A stretch of DNA of 64,000 nucleotides. Origin: Pararobbsia silviterrae. Its GTDB lineage: Bacteria; Pseudomonadota; Gammaproteobacteria; Burkholderiales; Burkholderiaceae. The notes beneath the pieces were generated by a model. It made no database searches. It was not told where the DNA came from and saw only the letters and a program-made list of their open reading frames with translations. Where the stretch lies: positions 556,891 to 620,890 of the forward strand of contig NZ_RBZU01000002.1 of the NCBI RefSeq assembly GCF_003628125.1. Direction: 5' to 3'. Below are positions 20,101 to 28,973 of the stretch, in pieces (within the stretch, counting starts at the first letter, position 1; every line of letters starts with the position of its first letter). The translations under genes were made by a program, and so were the position numbers.

Positions 20101-20764
20101 CACCATTGACGAGGCGCGCGACGGCATGTTCTTGCCATTGCGTCGCGCGCTTCATGGCGAACCGAAGTCTAGAAAACTCACATCGGAAGGTGGCGTGGTC
20201 TGGTTGACGGGCCTTTCCGGATCCGGCAAGTCCACGCTGGCGAGCGCGGCGGCGAAAGCGTTGAGCGCACACGGTATGCGTTCGGCCGTACTCGATGGCG
20301 ACATACTGCGACGCGGACTGAATAGCGATTTGAATTTTTCCGCATGCGATCGCCATGAGAGCGTCAGGCGGGCGGCGGAAGTGGCCTCGATGTTGGCCAA
20401 CGAAGGATTGATTGCCATCGTCGCCTTGATTTCGCCGCTTGTGCAGATGCGCGCGCATGCGCGAGAGATCATCGGCGATCGGTTTCGAGAGATCTACGTG
20501 AAGGCGCAACTCTCGCGATGCGAAGCCGCGGATGTCAAGGGGCTCTACGCAAAGGCTCGTCGCGGCGAAATCGCGGGATTCACCGGAATATCCGCACCCT
20601 ACGAAGCGCCGCTCGACGCCGACTTGGTGCTCGACACCGATGCTCAGACCGTGGGGCAGTGCGTGTCGGCGCTTGCAAGCTATGTCGAACTGCAGTTCGT
20701 TGCGAGTTGGGATACGCGTGGCCGCAGCGAATGGAATGGGTTTCGAAGCATCAACGAGGCGTAG
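20081..20764 (+). CDS. cysC: Adenylyl-sulfate (APS) kinase
   Basis: A 227-residue APS kinase, which phosphorylates adenosine 5'-phosphosulfate to PAPS, the donor for sulfotransferases. Visible signatures are the P-loop GLSGSGKST at residues 44-52, LDGDILRRGLN, the DRHESVRRAAEVA stretch, FREIYVKAQLSRCEAADVKG, YAKARRGEIAGFTGI and APYEAP. A stretch of about 40 residues precedes the P-loop, close to the family norm. AAGGA lies 8 bases before the ATG. No ATP sulfurylase or sulfite reduction gene is nearby, so a dedicated supply of PAPS for sulfation is more likely than assimilatory sulfur metabolism. It is coupled to the DUF4915 gene. Confidence 0.95.
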   Translation: MQRVEDSTIDEARDGMFLPLRRALHGEPKSRKLTSEGGVVWLTGLSGSGKSTLASAAAKALSAHGMRSAVLDGDILRRGLNSDLNFSACDRHESVRRAAEVASMLANEGLIAIVALISPLVQMRAHAREIIGDRFREIYVKAQLSRCEAADVKGLYAKARRGEIAGFTGISAPYEAPLDADLVLDTDAQTVGQCVSALASYVELQFVASWDTRGRSEWNGFRSINEA

Positions 20765-20819
20765 TGACGGCATGAGAAATCCATCTTCATCGAGTCAATA
20801 AATAGGAAAGCTAAACAAT

Positions 20820-20844
20820 TGTCACGAAAATAACATTCGTGGCA
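20820..20844. promoter_or_regulatory. Inverted repeat upstream of tpsB, candidate operator
   Basis: In the 123-base AT-rich gap before tpsB, tgtcacgaa and ttcgtggca face each other across a 7-base spacer; 8 of 9 positions pair and the inner six (cacgaa/ttcgtg) pair perfectly. It lies 44 bases before the tpsB start. A dimeric regulator site or a short hairpin are both possible. No known consensus was recognised. Confidence 0.35.
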
Positions 20845-20887
20845 TGTACGGGGCGAGCCTCGATGATCAAACCACACAAAGCTCACG

Positions 20888-22621
20888 ATGTTAGGCAATC
20901 AAAATAAGCGGCGAACGAAGCTTGAAACGACCGGGGATTTCAAAGTCGATATGCCTCATCCGGCATTGAGCCGGATTGTTCAATGCATGACCGGCGCTTT
21001 GATTCTGAGCGGCCTGACCATGTCTTGCGATGTCGGTGCGCAGGTCTCGGCACAGCCGGATAGCGAAGTGAAGCGCGGGTCCGCGCAAAATGCGCCGGCG
21101 CCCGAGGCCGCAGCCGCGGTTTCGCGCGGCGTCCCGTCGTCTTTCGATGTCAACGAAATTATCGTGCGGGGCAATTCGTCGCTGCCGAGCCTCGATATCG
21201 AAAAAGCTGTCTATCCGTTCGAGGGGCCGGGACGCACGCTCAAGGACGTCAATGATGCTCGGGACGCGTTGCAGAAGGTCTATCAAGATCGGGGCTTCCA
21301 GTCTGTCGTGGTGGAACTGCCGCAGCAACAGGTGAAGGACGGCGTCATCGTCTTGCAGGTGGTCGAAGCGAAGGTCGGTCGCGTGCGTGTGGAGGGGGCG
21401 CAGTATCACTCGCCGCAGGAAATCCGCGATGCGGTGCCCGCGCTGACCGAAGGGACCGTGCCGAATTTCAACGATGCGCAGCAGCAACTCACCGAGCTCA
21501 ACAAGTCGCCCGATCGCCAGGTGGTCCCCGTGCTCAAGCCGGGTACCTTGCCGCAAACCGTGGACGTCGATCTGAAGGTCGACGATCAGAGCGCGGCCCA
21601 TGGCAGTCTCGAGCTCAATAACGATCAGAGTCCGGACACATCGGTATTGCGTACGGTGGCTTCACTCAGCTATTCGAACTTGTGGCAACTCGGCCACGTG
21701 GTGTCGGGAAGCTTTGTGGTCGCGCCTCAGCATCCGCGGGACGCCGAAGTGTATTCGATGTCGTACCTCGCGCCGCTGCAAGGCACGAACTGGAGCTTGC
21801 TGGGTACGGTGTATCACTCGAACAGCGACGTCGCGTCGATTGGCGGCACCAACGTGCTCGGCAAGGGGACCTCGTTCGGACTCACCGCGACCTATACGTT
21901 GCCGCCGACCGATACCTACACGCACTCGGTCAGTATCGAGATCGACCATAAGCATTTCGACGAAACCGACACGATTGCGGGGAGCAGTTCGGCCGCACCG
22001 TTGACTTACCTGCCGGTGACGCTCGCATACAACGGCCAATTAAACCGCGAGCACTCGCAGACGTCGATTTCCGCGTCGGTCACGACCAATGTCCGCGGCG
22101 TCGGCAGTGATGCCGATGCGTGGGACAACAAACGCTACGACGCCACCGCCGACTTCATCTACGGCAAATTCGATGTGAACCATACCGAAGACTTGCCTCA
22201 GGACGTGCAGGTCAATGGCCATGTCAGCGGTCAGTTCGCGAATTCACCGCTGGTGTCGAGCGAGCAATTTTCCGCGGGCGGCATCAATACGGTCCGTGGC
22301 TATCTCGAGGCGGAAGAGACGGGCGATAGCGGCGTGATCGGCTCGATGGAGTTGCGCGGTCCTTCGCTTGCGAAATACGTCGGCAGTGCGGTCAATGAGT
22401 GGCGCATGCACGCGTTCTTCGATGTGGCGCATCTGTGGTTGTTGAGTCCGCTACCCGAGCAGGTTTCGACGTTCACGCTGGCCAGCGCAGGCGTGGGTAC
22501 GCGCGTGCAGATGTTCAAGTACACGAATGCCGATCTCGAGCTGGCTTTCCCGCTCAAGTCGATGACTTTTACGAAGGCGTATAGCCCACACCTCGATTTC
22601 TTTGTGCGGGCGAGTTTCTGA
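20888..22621 (+). CDS. TpsB outer-membrane transporter, FhaC/ShlB family (PdtB-like)
   Basis: A 577-residue Omp85-superfamily transporter that exports its TpsA partner across the outer membrane. After a signal region (the ATG at 20951 may be the true start, giving a shorter leader) come two POTRA domains. The first, at about 88-175, includes FDVNEIIVRGN, LQKVYQDRGFQ and IVLQVVEAKVGRVRVEG. The second, at about 177-240, includes LKPGTLPQTVDVDLKVDD. A 16-strand-type barrel follows, with the loop 6 signature VRGY at 469-472 followed by EAEETGD and a terminal aromatic (RASF). The order after tpsA, interrupted by DUF4915-cysC, and the following exbB-exbD-tonB genes match the pdt arrangement of P. 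aeruginosa apart from the insertion. Confidence 0.93.
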   Translation: MLGNQNKRRTKLETTGDFKVDMPHPALSRIVQCMTGALILSGLTMSCDVGAQVSAQPDSEVKRGSAQNAPAPEAAAAVSRGVPSSFDVNEIIVRGNSSLPSLDIEKAVYPFEGPGRTLKDVNDARDALQKVYQDRGFQSVVVELPQQQVKDGVIVLQVVEAKVGRVRVEGAQYHSPQEIRDAVPALTEGTVPNFNDAQQQLTELNKSPDRQVVPVLKPGTLPQTVDVDLKVDDQSAAHGSLELNNDQSPDTSVLRTVASLSYSNLWQLGHVVSGSFVVAPQHPRDAEVYSMSYLAPLQGTNWSLLGTVYHSNSDVASIGGTNVLGKGTSFGLTATYTLPPTDTYTHSVSIEIDHKHFDETDTIAGSSSAAPLTYLPVTLAYNGQLNREHSQTSISASVTTNVRGVGSDADAWDNKRYDATADFIYGKFDVNHTEDLPQDVQVNGHVSGQFANSPLVSSEQFSAGGINTVRGYLEAEETGDSGVIGSMELRGPSLAKYVGSAVNEWRMHAFFDVAHLWLLSPLPEQVSTFTLASAGVGTRVQMFKYTNADLELAFPLKSMTFTKAYSPHLDFFVRASF

Positions 22622-22686
22622 CCGGCTTCTTTCTATTGTGCTGCGCCGACCCGATGCACAGGGGTCGCTTATCCGGGGAGTGGATT

Positions 22687-24504
22687 GTGAAGCGAGTTTT
22701 GTTTCTTCTTTTGACGGCGCTATTGGGATGCCTGCCGGGCGTCGCGAACGCCTGGTGGCAGAACGATTGGTCCTATCGCAAGGCGATCACGATCGACACG
22801 ACGCCCAAGGGCGGCGATGTCGCCGAGTCGGCCGGCCGCGTGCCGCTGCTGATTCGGCTGCATTCGGGAAATTTTCAGTTCGATGGTTTGCAGGATAGCG
22901 GCGCCGATATTCGCTTCGTTGCGGCTGACGACAAAACACCGCTGAACTATCACGTCGAGCAATACGACCCGGTGTTGGGTGTCGCATTGATTTGGGTCGA
23001 TGTTCCGCATTTTCCGGCTGCAACGACGCAATCGATCTGGATGTACTACGGCAACAAGAAGGCCCCCGACGGCGCAAGGGCCGCGGAGACGTTCGATGCG
23101 GACTATACGCTCGTGTATCACTTCGACGGCACGAATGACGCACCGCCCAAGGATGTCACGGCCTACCGCAACAACGCCCAGAATGCGCCGGCTCGGCTGG
23201 CCGAGGACGGCATCGTCGGCAAGGCCGCGCAATTCAATGGAACGCCGATCAATATTGCGGCGAGCCCGTCGCTGGCGATCTCCGCCGGAGGCGCGTTCAC
23301 GTTCAGCGCATGGGCAAAGCCGGCCGCACTTGCACCCAATTCGCTTTTGTACAGCCGCAGAGACGGCGCGAACGCGTTGTTGATCGGACTCGACAACGGC
23401 GTGCCGTTCGTCGAAGTCGACGGCGGGGGCGCACCGGTTCGCACCGTGGCTTCTCAACCGGTGGCCCAGGGGCAATGGACTCACGTTGCCGTGACGTTCG
23501 AAGGCCGCAGCCTTGCGTTGTATGTCGGCGGCAAGCGGGTTGCGCAAGCCGAGGCCAGTCTGCCGGCCTTGAATGCCGCCGCCGCGATCGGCGGCGACGT
23601 GGCAAGCGCGTCGACCGCGGCAAGTGGAACAGCCGCCCCCGCAGCCAACGGCTTTACAGGCGAACTCGACGAAGTCCGGTTGTCGAAGGTCGCGCGCTCG
23701 CCGAGTCAGATCGCGATCGATGTCATCAATCAAGGTTCGGAGTCGAAGCTTGTGAGCTACGGCGCCGACGAAAAGCAGTCGGGCTTCGGCTTCGGTTATT
23801 TCGGCGTGATCGTGAAATCGGTCACCGTGGATGCGTGGGTGGTCATCGCCATTCTGCTCGTGATGGCGGCGATCTCGTGGCTCGTGATGTACACCAAGGC
23901 CGCCTATGTGAATCGCGTGGACGGCGCGAACGCCTGGTTCGTCAAGCGCTTCCGCGAAGTGGCCGGCCGGCATCTGGTCGGTCTCGCGCACCTTGACGAA
24001 CGCTCCGAAGACGCGCGTCGTTTGCGCGGGTCGTCGCTGTACCGCCTCTATCGCGCCGGTGTCGCGGAAATTCATAGCCGTGTCGACAAACACGGCCGCA
24101 CCGTGATCACCACCGAGTCGATCGAGGCGATTCGCGCGACGATGGACGCCACGCTCGTGCGTGAAAACCAGCAGCTCTCCAAATCGATGGTGCTCCTCAC
24201 GATCGCGATTTCGGGCGGCCCGTTCCTGGGGCTGCTCGGTACCGTGGTGGGCGTGATGATCACCTTCGCGGCGATTGCGGCAGCGGGCGACGTGAACGTC
24301 AATGCGATCGCGCCGGGGATCTCCGCCGCGTTGCTGGCTACCGTGGTCGGTCTGTTCGTCGCGATTCCCGCACTCTTTGGCTACAACTACCTGCTGATCC
24401 GCAACCGAAACGTCACGGCGAATATGCAGGTATTTGTCGACGAATTCGTCACGCGACTGGCTGAAGCGCATCGCAATCCCGACCACGCCTTGGCTGGCGA
24501 ATAA
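22687..24504 (+). CDS. exbB: ExbB/TolQ-type proton channel fused to exported DUF2341 and LamG-like domains
   Basis: A 605-residue protein from the GTG at 22687, chosen because GGGGAG lies upstream and the product then begins with a clean signal peptide (residues 1-22, ending VANA). Residues about 23-130 are a DUF2341 domain (WWQNDWSYRKAITID, IWMYYGN). Residues about 140-350 are a concanavalin/LamG-like fold (YTLVYHFDG, KAAQFNG, FTFSAWAKP, QWTHVAVTFEG, GELDEVRLSKVARSP). Membrane segments follow at about 382-403, 500-530 and 544-570; the last two carry the ExbB core (GPFLGLLGTVVGVMITF, GISAALLATVVGLFVAIPALFGYN). DUF2341 is known in some ExbB-like proteins. It should form a channel with the next gene product to energise TonB. 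Confidence 0.92.
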   Translation: MKRVLFLLLTALLGCLPGVANAWWQNDWSYRKAITIDTTPKGGDVAESAGRVPLLIRLHSGNFQFDGLQDSGADIRFVAADDKTPLNYHVEQYDPVLGVALIWVDVPHFPAATTQSIWMYYGNKKAPDGARAAETFDADYTLVYHFDGTNDAPPKDVTAYRNNAQNAPARLAEDGIVGKAAQFNGTPINIAASPSLAISAGGAFTFSAWAKPAALAPNSLLYSRRDGANALLIGLDNGVPFVEVDGGGAPVRTVASQPVAQGQWTHVAVTFEGRSLALYVGGKRVAQAEASLPALNAAAAIGGDVASASTAASGTAAPAANGFTGELDEVRLSKVARSPSQIAIDVINQGSESKLVSYGADEKQSGFGFGYFGVIVKSVTVDAWVVIAILLVMAAISWLVMYTKAAYVNRVDGANAWFVKRFREVAGRHLVGLAHLDERSEDARRLRGSSLYRLYRAGVAEIHSRVDKHGRTVITTESIEAIRATMDATLVRENQQLSKSMVLLTIAISGGPFLGLLGTVVGVMITFAAIAAAGDVNVNAIAPGISAALLATVVGLFVAIPALFGYNYLLIRNRNVTANMQVFVDEFVTRLAEAHRNPDHALAGE

Positions 24505-24514
24505 GGAGTGCGCG

Positions 24515-24925
24515 ATGCGAGTTCAGGACGAAGAAAAGCCGTACGACGACATCAACATCACGCCGATGCTGGATCTGGCGTACGTGCTGCTCGTCATTTT
24601 TATCATCATGACGACTGCCTCGGTACAAGGGATCAAAGTGGATCTGCCGAAGGCGAGCTCGTCCGCGAGTCTTGCCAAGCCGCAGACCAAGGCGATCACC
24701 GTATCCGACTCGGGGCAGATCTATCTCGACGCGTATCCGGTGTCGATGGATGAACTCGAGAGTCGACTGCGCACGATCAAGGCGACCACTCCTGACGCAC
24801 CGATCGTGCTCAAGGGCGATTCGACGGTGGCGTATCAGCGCGTGATGGATGTGCTCGATCTCCTGCGTCGCCTGGACTTGTCGCAAGTGGGCCTGGTCAC
24901 GGGCAAGGCGTCGAAGGGCAGCTAG
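24515..24925 (+). CDS. exbD: ExbD/TolR-type channel subunit
   Basis: A 136-residue ExbD homologue starting 10 bases after the exbB stop with AAGGAG 6 bases before the ATG. A short cytoplasmic N-terminus with DDINITPMLDLAYVLLVIF contains the membrane helix (about residues 16-36) and the conserved Asp needed for proton flow. A periplasmic domain follows (VDLPKAS, ITVSDSGQIYLD, VLKGDSTVAYQRVMDVLDLLRRL). The length is typical. It partners the preceding ExbB and the following TonB. Confidence 0.95.
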   Translation: MRVQDEEKPYDDINITPMLDLAYVLLVIFIIMTTASVQGIKVDLPKASSSASLAKPQTKAITVSDSGQIYLDAYPVSMDELESRLRTIKATTPDAPIVLKGDSTVAYQRVMDVLDLLRRLDLSQVGLVTGKASKGS

Positions 24926-24928
24926 GGA

Positions 24929-25645
24929 ATGAACATGGGAATGACCTACGACAACGGGCGTGGCGACGACCCGCGAGAGGGTACCCGGCGCTGGGTCAAG
25001 CCGGCCGTCGCGGTCGTTGCGCTGGTCGGTCTGGCTGCGTTGGTGTGGCACTTCGCAAACGACAAGGCAGGCGTGAAACGCAGCGAGGCGCCGCAGGTGA
25101 CGACCGTCATTCCGTTGCCGCCGCCTCCGCAGCCGCCGCGTGAGCAGAAGCCGCCGCCCGAGAAGCAACCGGACGTACAGACGCCGACGCAGAAGCCCAC
25201 CGTGGCGCCCAAGCCCGCGGACGCACCGAAGCCGTCGGACAACCAGCCGAAGTCGATGACTGAAAACGCGCCTGCGCAGGCGGGCACGGACAACTTCGGC
25301 ATCGGCGCGGGCGACGGATCGGGTATGGCCGGAAGCGGCGGCGGGGGGGCGTTCGGCAACGCGACCTACTCGCAGTACCTCTCCTACACGTTGCAGCAAG
25401 CCGTGGAGCACGACAAACGCGTGCAGGACGCGGGCGGCGGATCGCGCTTTTCGGTGGGATTGAATCTATGGCTCGACACGTCCGGGCACATCACCAAGGT
25501 CGCGCTCGGGCAATCGACAGGGGACCCGAAGCTTGACGCCGCGGTGATCGATGCGATTCAGACGATGGGTCGGCTCGACGAGGCGCCGCCGCCCGCTTGG
25601 CAATACCCCGTGCGCCTGAACCTGCAGGGACGCCAACCGGGGTAA
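24929..25645 (+). CDS. tonB: TonB-family energy transducer
   Basis: A 238-residue protein whose ATG follows the exbD stop by 3 bases; GGGA precedes it and two further in-frame ATGs lie within five codons. One N-terminal membrane helix (about 23-42) is followed by a Pro/Lys-rich spacer (about 58-112), a Gly-rich link and a TonB C-terminal domain (about 155-238: LNLWLDTSGHITKVALGQSTGD, then EAPPPAWQYPVRLNL). It should couple the ExbB-ExbD channel to an outer-membrane or periplasmic partner. No TonB-dependent receptor barrel lies in the window; the C-terminal domain resembles those of the VreA-like protein and of the gene at 28970. Confidence 0.9.
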   Translation: MNMGMTYDNGRGDDPREGTRRWVKPAVAVVALVGLAALVWHFANDKAGVKRSEAPQVTTVIPLPPPPQPPREQKPPPEKQPDVQTPTQKPTVAPKPADAPKPSDNQPKSMTENAPAQAGTDNFGIGAGDGSGMAGSGGGGAFGNATYSQYLSYTLQQAVEHDKRVQDAGGGSRFSVGLNLWLDTSGHITKVALGQSTGDPKLDAAVIDAIQTMGRLDEAPPPAWQYPVRLNLQGRQPG

Positions 25646-25774
25646 GGAAACGAACGGAACACGTGGGGTCATGCGCGGCGCGCTTGCACGCGGACATCGC
25701 GGTCTGAGCGCGTGCGCATGAAATTGAACGAATCGCACAGGTCAACGAAAAAACGGCATCACGCGGAGAATTTG

Positions 25775-27610
25775 ATGAATCAAACGACAAACAAACGGGG
25801 GCGCGTCGGGTATGGGGCCGACGCCGCGTTACGCCGCTCGCGCATCAGCCGTGGCATTGCGCTGCTTGTGCTCGGCATGAGCTGCGCGGGTTTGACGCAG
25901 GCACAGTCGATCGCGACGCAAAACGCGATGGCGAAGACGGCCGGCGAGGGTGCGCCGGCGACCGAGAGCACGGTGATCAACCTGATTCATTTGCTCGTCA
26001 AACGCGGCGTCCTGACGGAGAAAAACGCAGAGGATTTGATCGCCGAAGCGCAGGCGGAAGCGGCACAAGCGAAGCATGCACAGGCGCAAGCGGTGAGCGC
26101 CGCTCCCAACGCGGCTGTCGTGAATGCGCCGACGCAACCGGGCGATGTAGCGGTTCCGTATGTGCCGCAAGTCGTGCGCGACCAGATTCGTGACCAGGTC
26201 AAACAGGAAGTCGTGGCGCAGGCCAAAGCCGAAAACTGGGCGCAACCGAACACATTTCCCGACTGGGTTTCGCGCCTCACGTTTAGCGGCGACATGCGCG
26301 TGCGTGACGAGTTTGAATTCTTTTCGCCGCGCAACGTGACGGGGGTAACGAATTTCGCGGCGATCAACGCGGGAAGTCCTTACGATATCAACCCGAACAC
26401 GAGCACGAGCTTGCCGCCCACGCTCAATACGACGCATGATCGCGACAACGTGTTGAGCGTGCGTGCGCGCCTCGGGGTCACGGCGGTCATCTCCGATCAG
26501 ATTACCGCCGGCATTCAGCTGGCGAGCGGGGACAACGACGGACCGACATCGACCACGAATACCTTGGGCGCCGATTTTGCGCGCGCCAATATTTGGCTGA
26601 ATCAGGCCTACCTCAAATACGCGCCGGTGCCGTGGCTGAGCATTACGGGCGGTCGCTTCGACAACCCGTTCTTCTCATCGGATCTGGTGTTCTCGAACGA
26701 TCTCGAGTTCGACGGTGTCGCGGCGAACTTCAAGCGTTTGCTGCCCGGTCGCGACGACATCACGCTGTTCGGAACGCTCGGCGCCTTCCCGATTCAATAC
26801 AGCTCGGATAGCTTCCTGGCGCAGAACCCCGACGTGCCGGGCGGCACCATTCGGTGGATGCTCGGCGGACAGTTCGGCGCCGAATGGAAGATCAACGACG
26901 AGAACAAGCTCAAGGGTGCCATCGCCTACTACGATTTCATGAATCTGCGAGGCAGCCTGTCCGCGCCATGCGCGCTTTATTTGGGCGCGACGAGCTGCAG
27001 TACGGACAACGACGCACCTGCCAGCATGCAGAAGGGCAATACGCTGATCGCGCTGCGTGACGTGATCCAGAATCCGGCACTGGCGCCGGGTCTGACGCCG
27101 GACCCGCAGTACTTCGGCCTTGCGTACAACTTCCGCTTGTTCGACGCCAAGCTCGAGTGGGATACGAAGCTGGCGGATCGCTACAAGCTGCGTCTGGACG
27201 GCGAATACGTGCGCAACCTCGCGTACAACGCGAACTCGGCGCTCAGCGCGGCTTCGCTGCCGGTCAACAACTACAACAGCACGTCGTCGACCGTGACCAC
27301 CGGCGATTATCAAAGCGGCGCGAACGGCTATATGTTCAAGGCGACGATCGGCGAGCCGAACACGCTCGAGAAGGGTCAATGGAATTTCTCGCTCACGTAC
27401 AAGTATCTGCAGCCCGACGCCGTGCTCGATGCGCTCAACGACCCGGACTTCAACCTGGGTGGTACGAACGCCAAGGGCTACATTCTCGGCGTGCAGTATG
27501 CGGTGGCGAACAATGCCTGGCTACAGGCGCGATATCTGAGCGCGCGTGAAGTCTACGGAGCCCCGCTGTCGATCGATGTGCTGCAGCTCGAAATGAACGC
27601 CCGGTTCTGA
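25775..27610 (+). CDS. Putative outer-membrane porin (Porin_5-like)
   Basis: A 611-residue exported protein; GGAG 8 bases before the ATG at 25775 fixes the start. The signal peptide ends at TQA/Q (about residue 43). A STVINLIHLLVKRGVLTEK segment and an Ala/Gln-rich helix (about 70-130) precede a long alternating polar/aromatic region typical of a large beta-barrel (FSGDMRVRDEFEFFSPRN, NIWLNQAYLKYAPVPWLSITGGRF, YKLRLDGEYVRNLAYN), and the chain ends with Phe. This fits the putative porin family found beside TPS/ExbB loci. It could be a channel for the molecule sensed or imported by the system. The function remains unproven. Confidence 0.8.
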   Translation: MNQTTNKRGRVGYGADAALRRSRISRGIALLVLGMSCAGLTQAQSIATQNAMAKTAGEGAPATESTVINLIHLLVKRGVLTEKNAEDLIAEAQAEAAQAKHAQAQAVSAAPNAAVVNAPTQPGDVAVPYVPQVVRDQIRDQVKQEVVAQAKAENWAQPNTFPDWVSRLTFSGDMRVRDEFEFFSPRNVTGVTNFAAINAGSPYDINPNTSTSLPPTLNTTHDRDNVLSVRARLGVTAVISDQITAGIQLASGDNDGPTSTTNTLGADFARANIWLNQAYLKYAPVPWLSITGGRFDNPFFSSDLVFSNDLEFDGVAANFKRLLPGRDDITLFGTLGAFPIQYSSDSFLAQNPDVPGGTIRWMLGGQFGAEWKINDENKLKGAIAYYDFMNLRGSLSAPCALYLGATSCSTDNDAPASMQKGNTLIALRDVIQNPALAPGLTPDPQYFGLAYNFRLFDAKLEWDTKLADRYKLRLDGEYVRNLAYNANSALSAASLPVNNYNSTSSTVTTGDYQSGANGYMFKATIGEPNTLEKGQWNFSLTYKYLQPDAVLDALNDPDFNLGGTNAKGYILGVQYAVANNAWLQARYLSAREVYGAPLSIDVLQLEMNARF

Positions 27611-27617
27611 GGCCGCC

Positions 27618-28304
27618 ATGAACGTACGTTATTTCAAAGTCATCGCCGCGGTCATGTTCGGCGTATCGATTGTTACGACGCAGCCTGTCGCGGCGCAAAG
27701 CATCGAGGATCGCTTGCGCAGCCAGTTGCGTGAGACCACGCTGCAGTTGCGGCAACTTCAGGACAGTCAGTCACAGCTTCAAGCCGATAGTGCGGCCGCC
27801 AATCAGCAACGTGACAAGGCCTTGGCGGACCTGAAGCAGGCGCAGCAGGAACTTGCCGAAGCAAAGCAGAAAAGCGGCGCGCAAAGCGAAACGGAACGTG
27901 CTCTGGCAAGCGAAAAGGTGCGTCGCTCGCAGGATGAGCAAGAGCTCGAGAAATACAAGGCGTCTTACGCGGAACTTCAAAACGTGTCACGTGTGCGTGA
28001 TACAGAGCGGACACAATCGCAGACCGCGCTGAAGACTCAGCAGACGCAACTGCAAAACTGTCAGGCGAAAAACGAGCAGCTCTATCAGGTGGGTCACGAG
28101 ATTCTCGACGCCTACGCGCATGCGGGAATTGTTTCGGTGCTTCAGTCACGCGAGCCGTTCGCCGAGCGCGAACGGGTCAAGTACGACTCGATCGCCCAGG
28201 CGTACGGCGATTCGCTTTACGAGAACAAGTACGACCCGCGAGCCTCGCCGCCGTCGGCGGCCTCCGCGGCGATTGAATCGTCGGCGCCCGCGGCGTCGAA
28301 GTAG
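27618..28304 (+). CDS. Exported coiled-coil protein, unassigned
   Basis: A 228-residue protein 7 bases after the porin-like gene, with GAGG before its ATG. A signal peptide ends at VAA/Q (about 26). Residues 28-140 are rich in Gln, Leu, Lys, Glu and Ala with heptad-like spacing (LRSQLRETTLQLRQLQDSQ, KALADLKQAQQELAEAKQK), predicting a long coiled coil. The C-terminal third has a globular part with one Cys (QNCQAKNEQLYQVGHEILDAY) and an Ala/Ser tail. I recognise no named family. Its place in the ExbB-TonB operon suggests a periplasmic structural or adaptor role. Confidence 0.75.
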   Translation: MNVRYFKVIAAVMFGVSIVTTQPVAAQSIEDRLRSQLRETTLQLRQLQDSQSQLQADSAAANQQRDKALADLKQAQQELAEAKQKSGAQSETERALASEKVRRSQDEQELEKYKASYAELQNVSRVRDTERTQSQTALKTQQTQLQNCQAKNEQLYQVGHEILDAYAHAGIVSVLQSREPFAERERVKYDSIAQAYGDSLYENKYDPRASPPSAASAAIESSAPAASK

Positions 28305-28334
28305 CGATATTTGAAACCGGTTAAAGGAATCTCC

Positions 28335-28973
28335 ATGAGCACAGCAAAAGACAGTGACAAGCAAGAACGCATCGAAAAGACGGTGCAAGCGCCCGTCAGT
28401 GCGTCCGGGACCCTCGTCGTCGACGCCATCAGCCCCGAGAGGCTCGCCGAGATTTTCAGGAACGCGGGATACCGCGTCACGTTGGCCGAGCAGAACGGTC
28501 GCCTGCAACTGATGAGTGCGAGCCAGGGTATCGGGTTCGTGGTGCGCTTCGGCAATCCGGGCGGCGAGTCCGGAGCGCATATCGACTACACGCTCAGTTG
28601 CGCTTTGCAAGTGCAAGGCGAGTTACCCGTCGATATGGTGCCGAGCTGGAATCGTACAAAGCGCTTTGCGCGGCTGGCGGCTCATCAGCAGTTCCTGTTG
28701 CTGGAAATGGATGTGATGGTCAGCGGCGGCGTCACCGAGCGGCATCTTCGCTCGACCATCGAGCTCTGGGACCGGTTGTTGCAGGAGTTCCTGCTGCACA
28801 TTCGCCGCCGGCCGACGATGGCGCACGAGCAAGCGACGCTCGACGCAAACGCATCGACGGTCGGTCAGCCGGCGACGCATGCGGGAAGTCAGCGTGTCGA
28901 GACGGACGGGCAAGGCGAAGCGGATGCAACGCATGCCGATCAGGCGGACGATGCAGAGGCCGGCGCGCAATGA
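28335..28973 (+). CDS. YbjN-domain-like protein
   Basis: A 212-residue protein starting at the ATG at 28335 (AAAGGA 8 bases upstream). The central part, about residues 18-150, resembles the YbjN fold: SPERLAEIFRNAGYRVTLAEQ, IGFVVRFGNPG, then WNRTKRFARLAAHQQFLLLEMDVMVSGGVTERHLRSTIELW. These proteins are related to type III secretion chaperone-like folds and are usually cytoplasmic. There is no signal peptide. The acidic, low-complexity C-terminus (from about 165) is probably disordered. The stop overlaps the next start in an ATGA, so the two are co-translated. Confidence 0.65.
   Translation: MSTAKDSDKQERIEKTVQAPVSASGTLVVDAISPERLAEIFRNAGYRVTLAEQNGRLQLMSASQGIGFVVRFGNPGGESGAHIDYTLSCALQVQGELPVDMVPSWNRTKRFARLAAHQQFLLLEMDVMVSGGVTERHLRSTIELWDRLLQEFLLHIRRRPTMAHEQATLDANASTVGQPATHAGSQRVETDGQGEADATHADQADDAEAGAQ

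Noticed and set aside
20081..20764. APS kinase considered as part of assimilatory sulfate reduction
   Set aside because: No sulfurylase, PAPS reductase or sulfite reductase genes accompany it; it is coupled to a DUF4915 gene inside a secretion locus.
22720..24486. 588-codon minus-strand open frame opposite exbB
   Set aside because: It is a shadow of a well-supported ExbB gene in GC-rich DNA.
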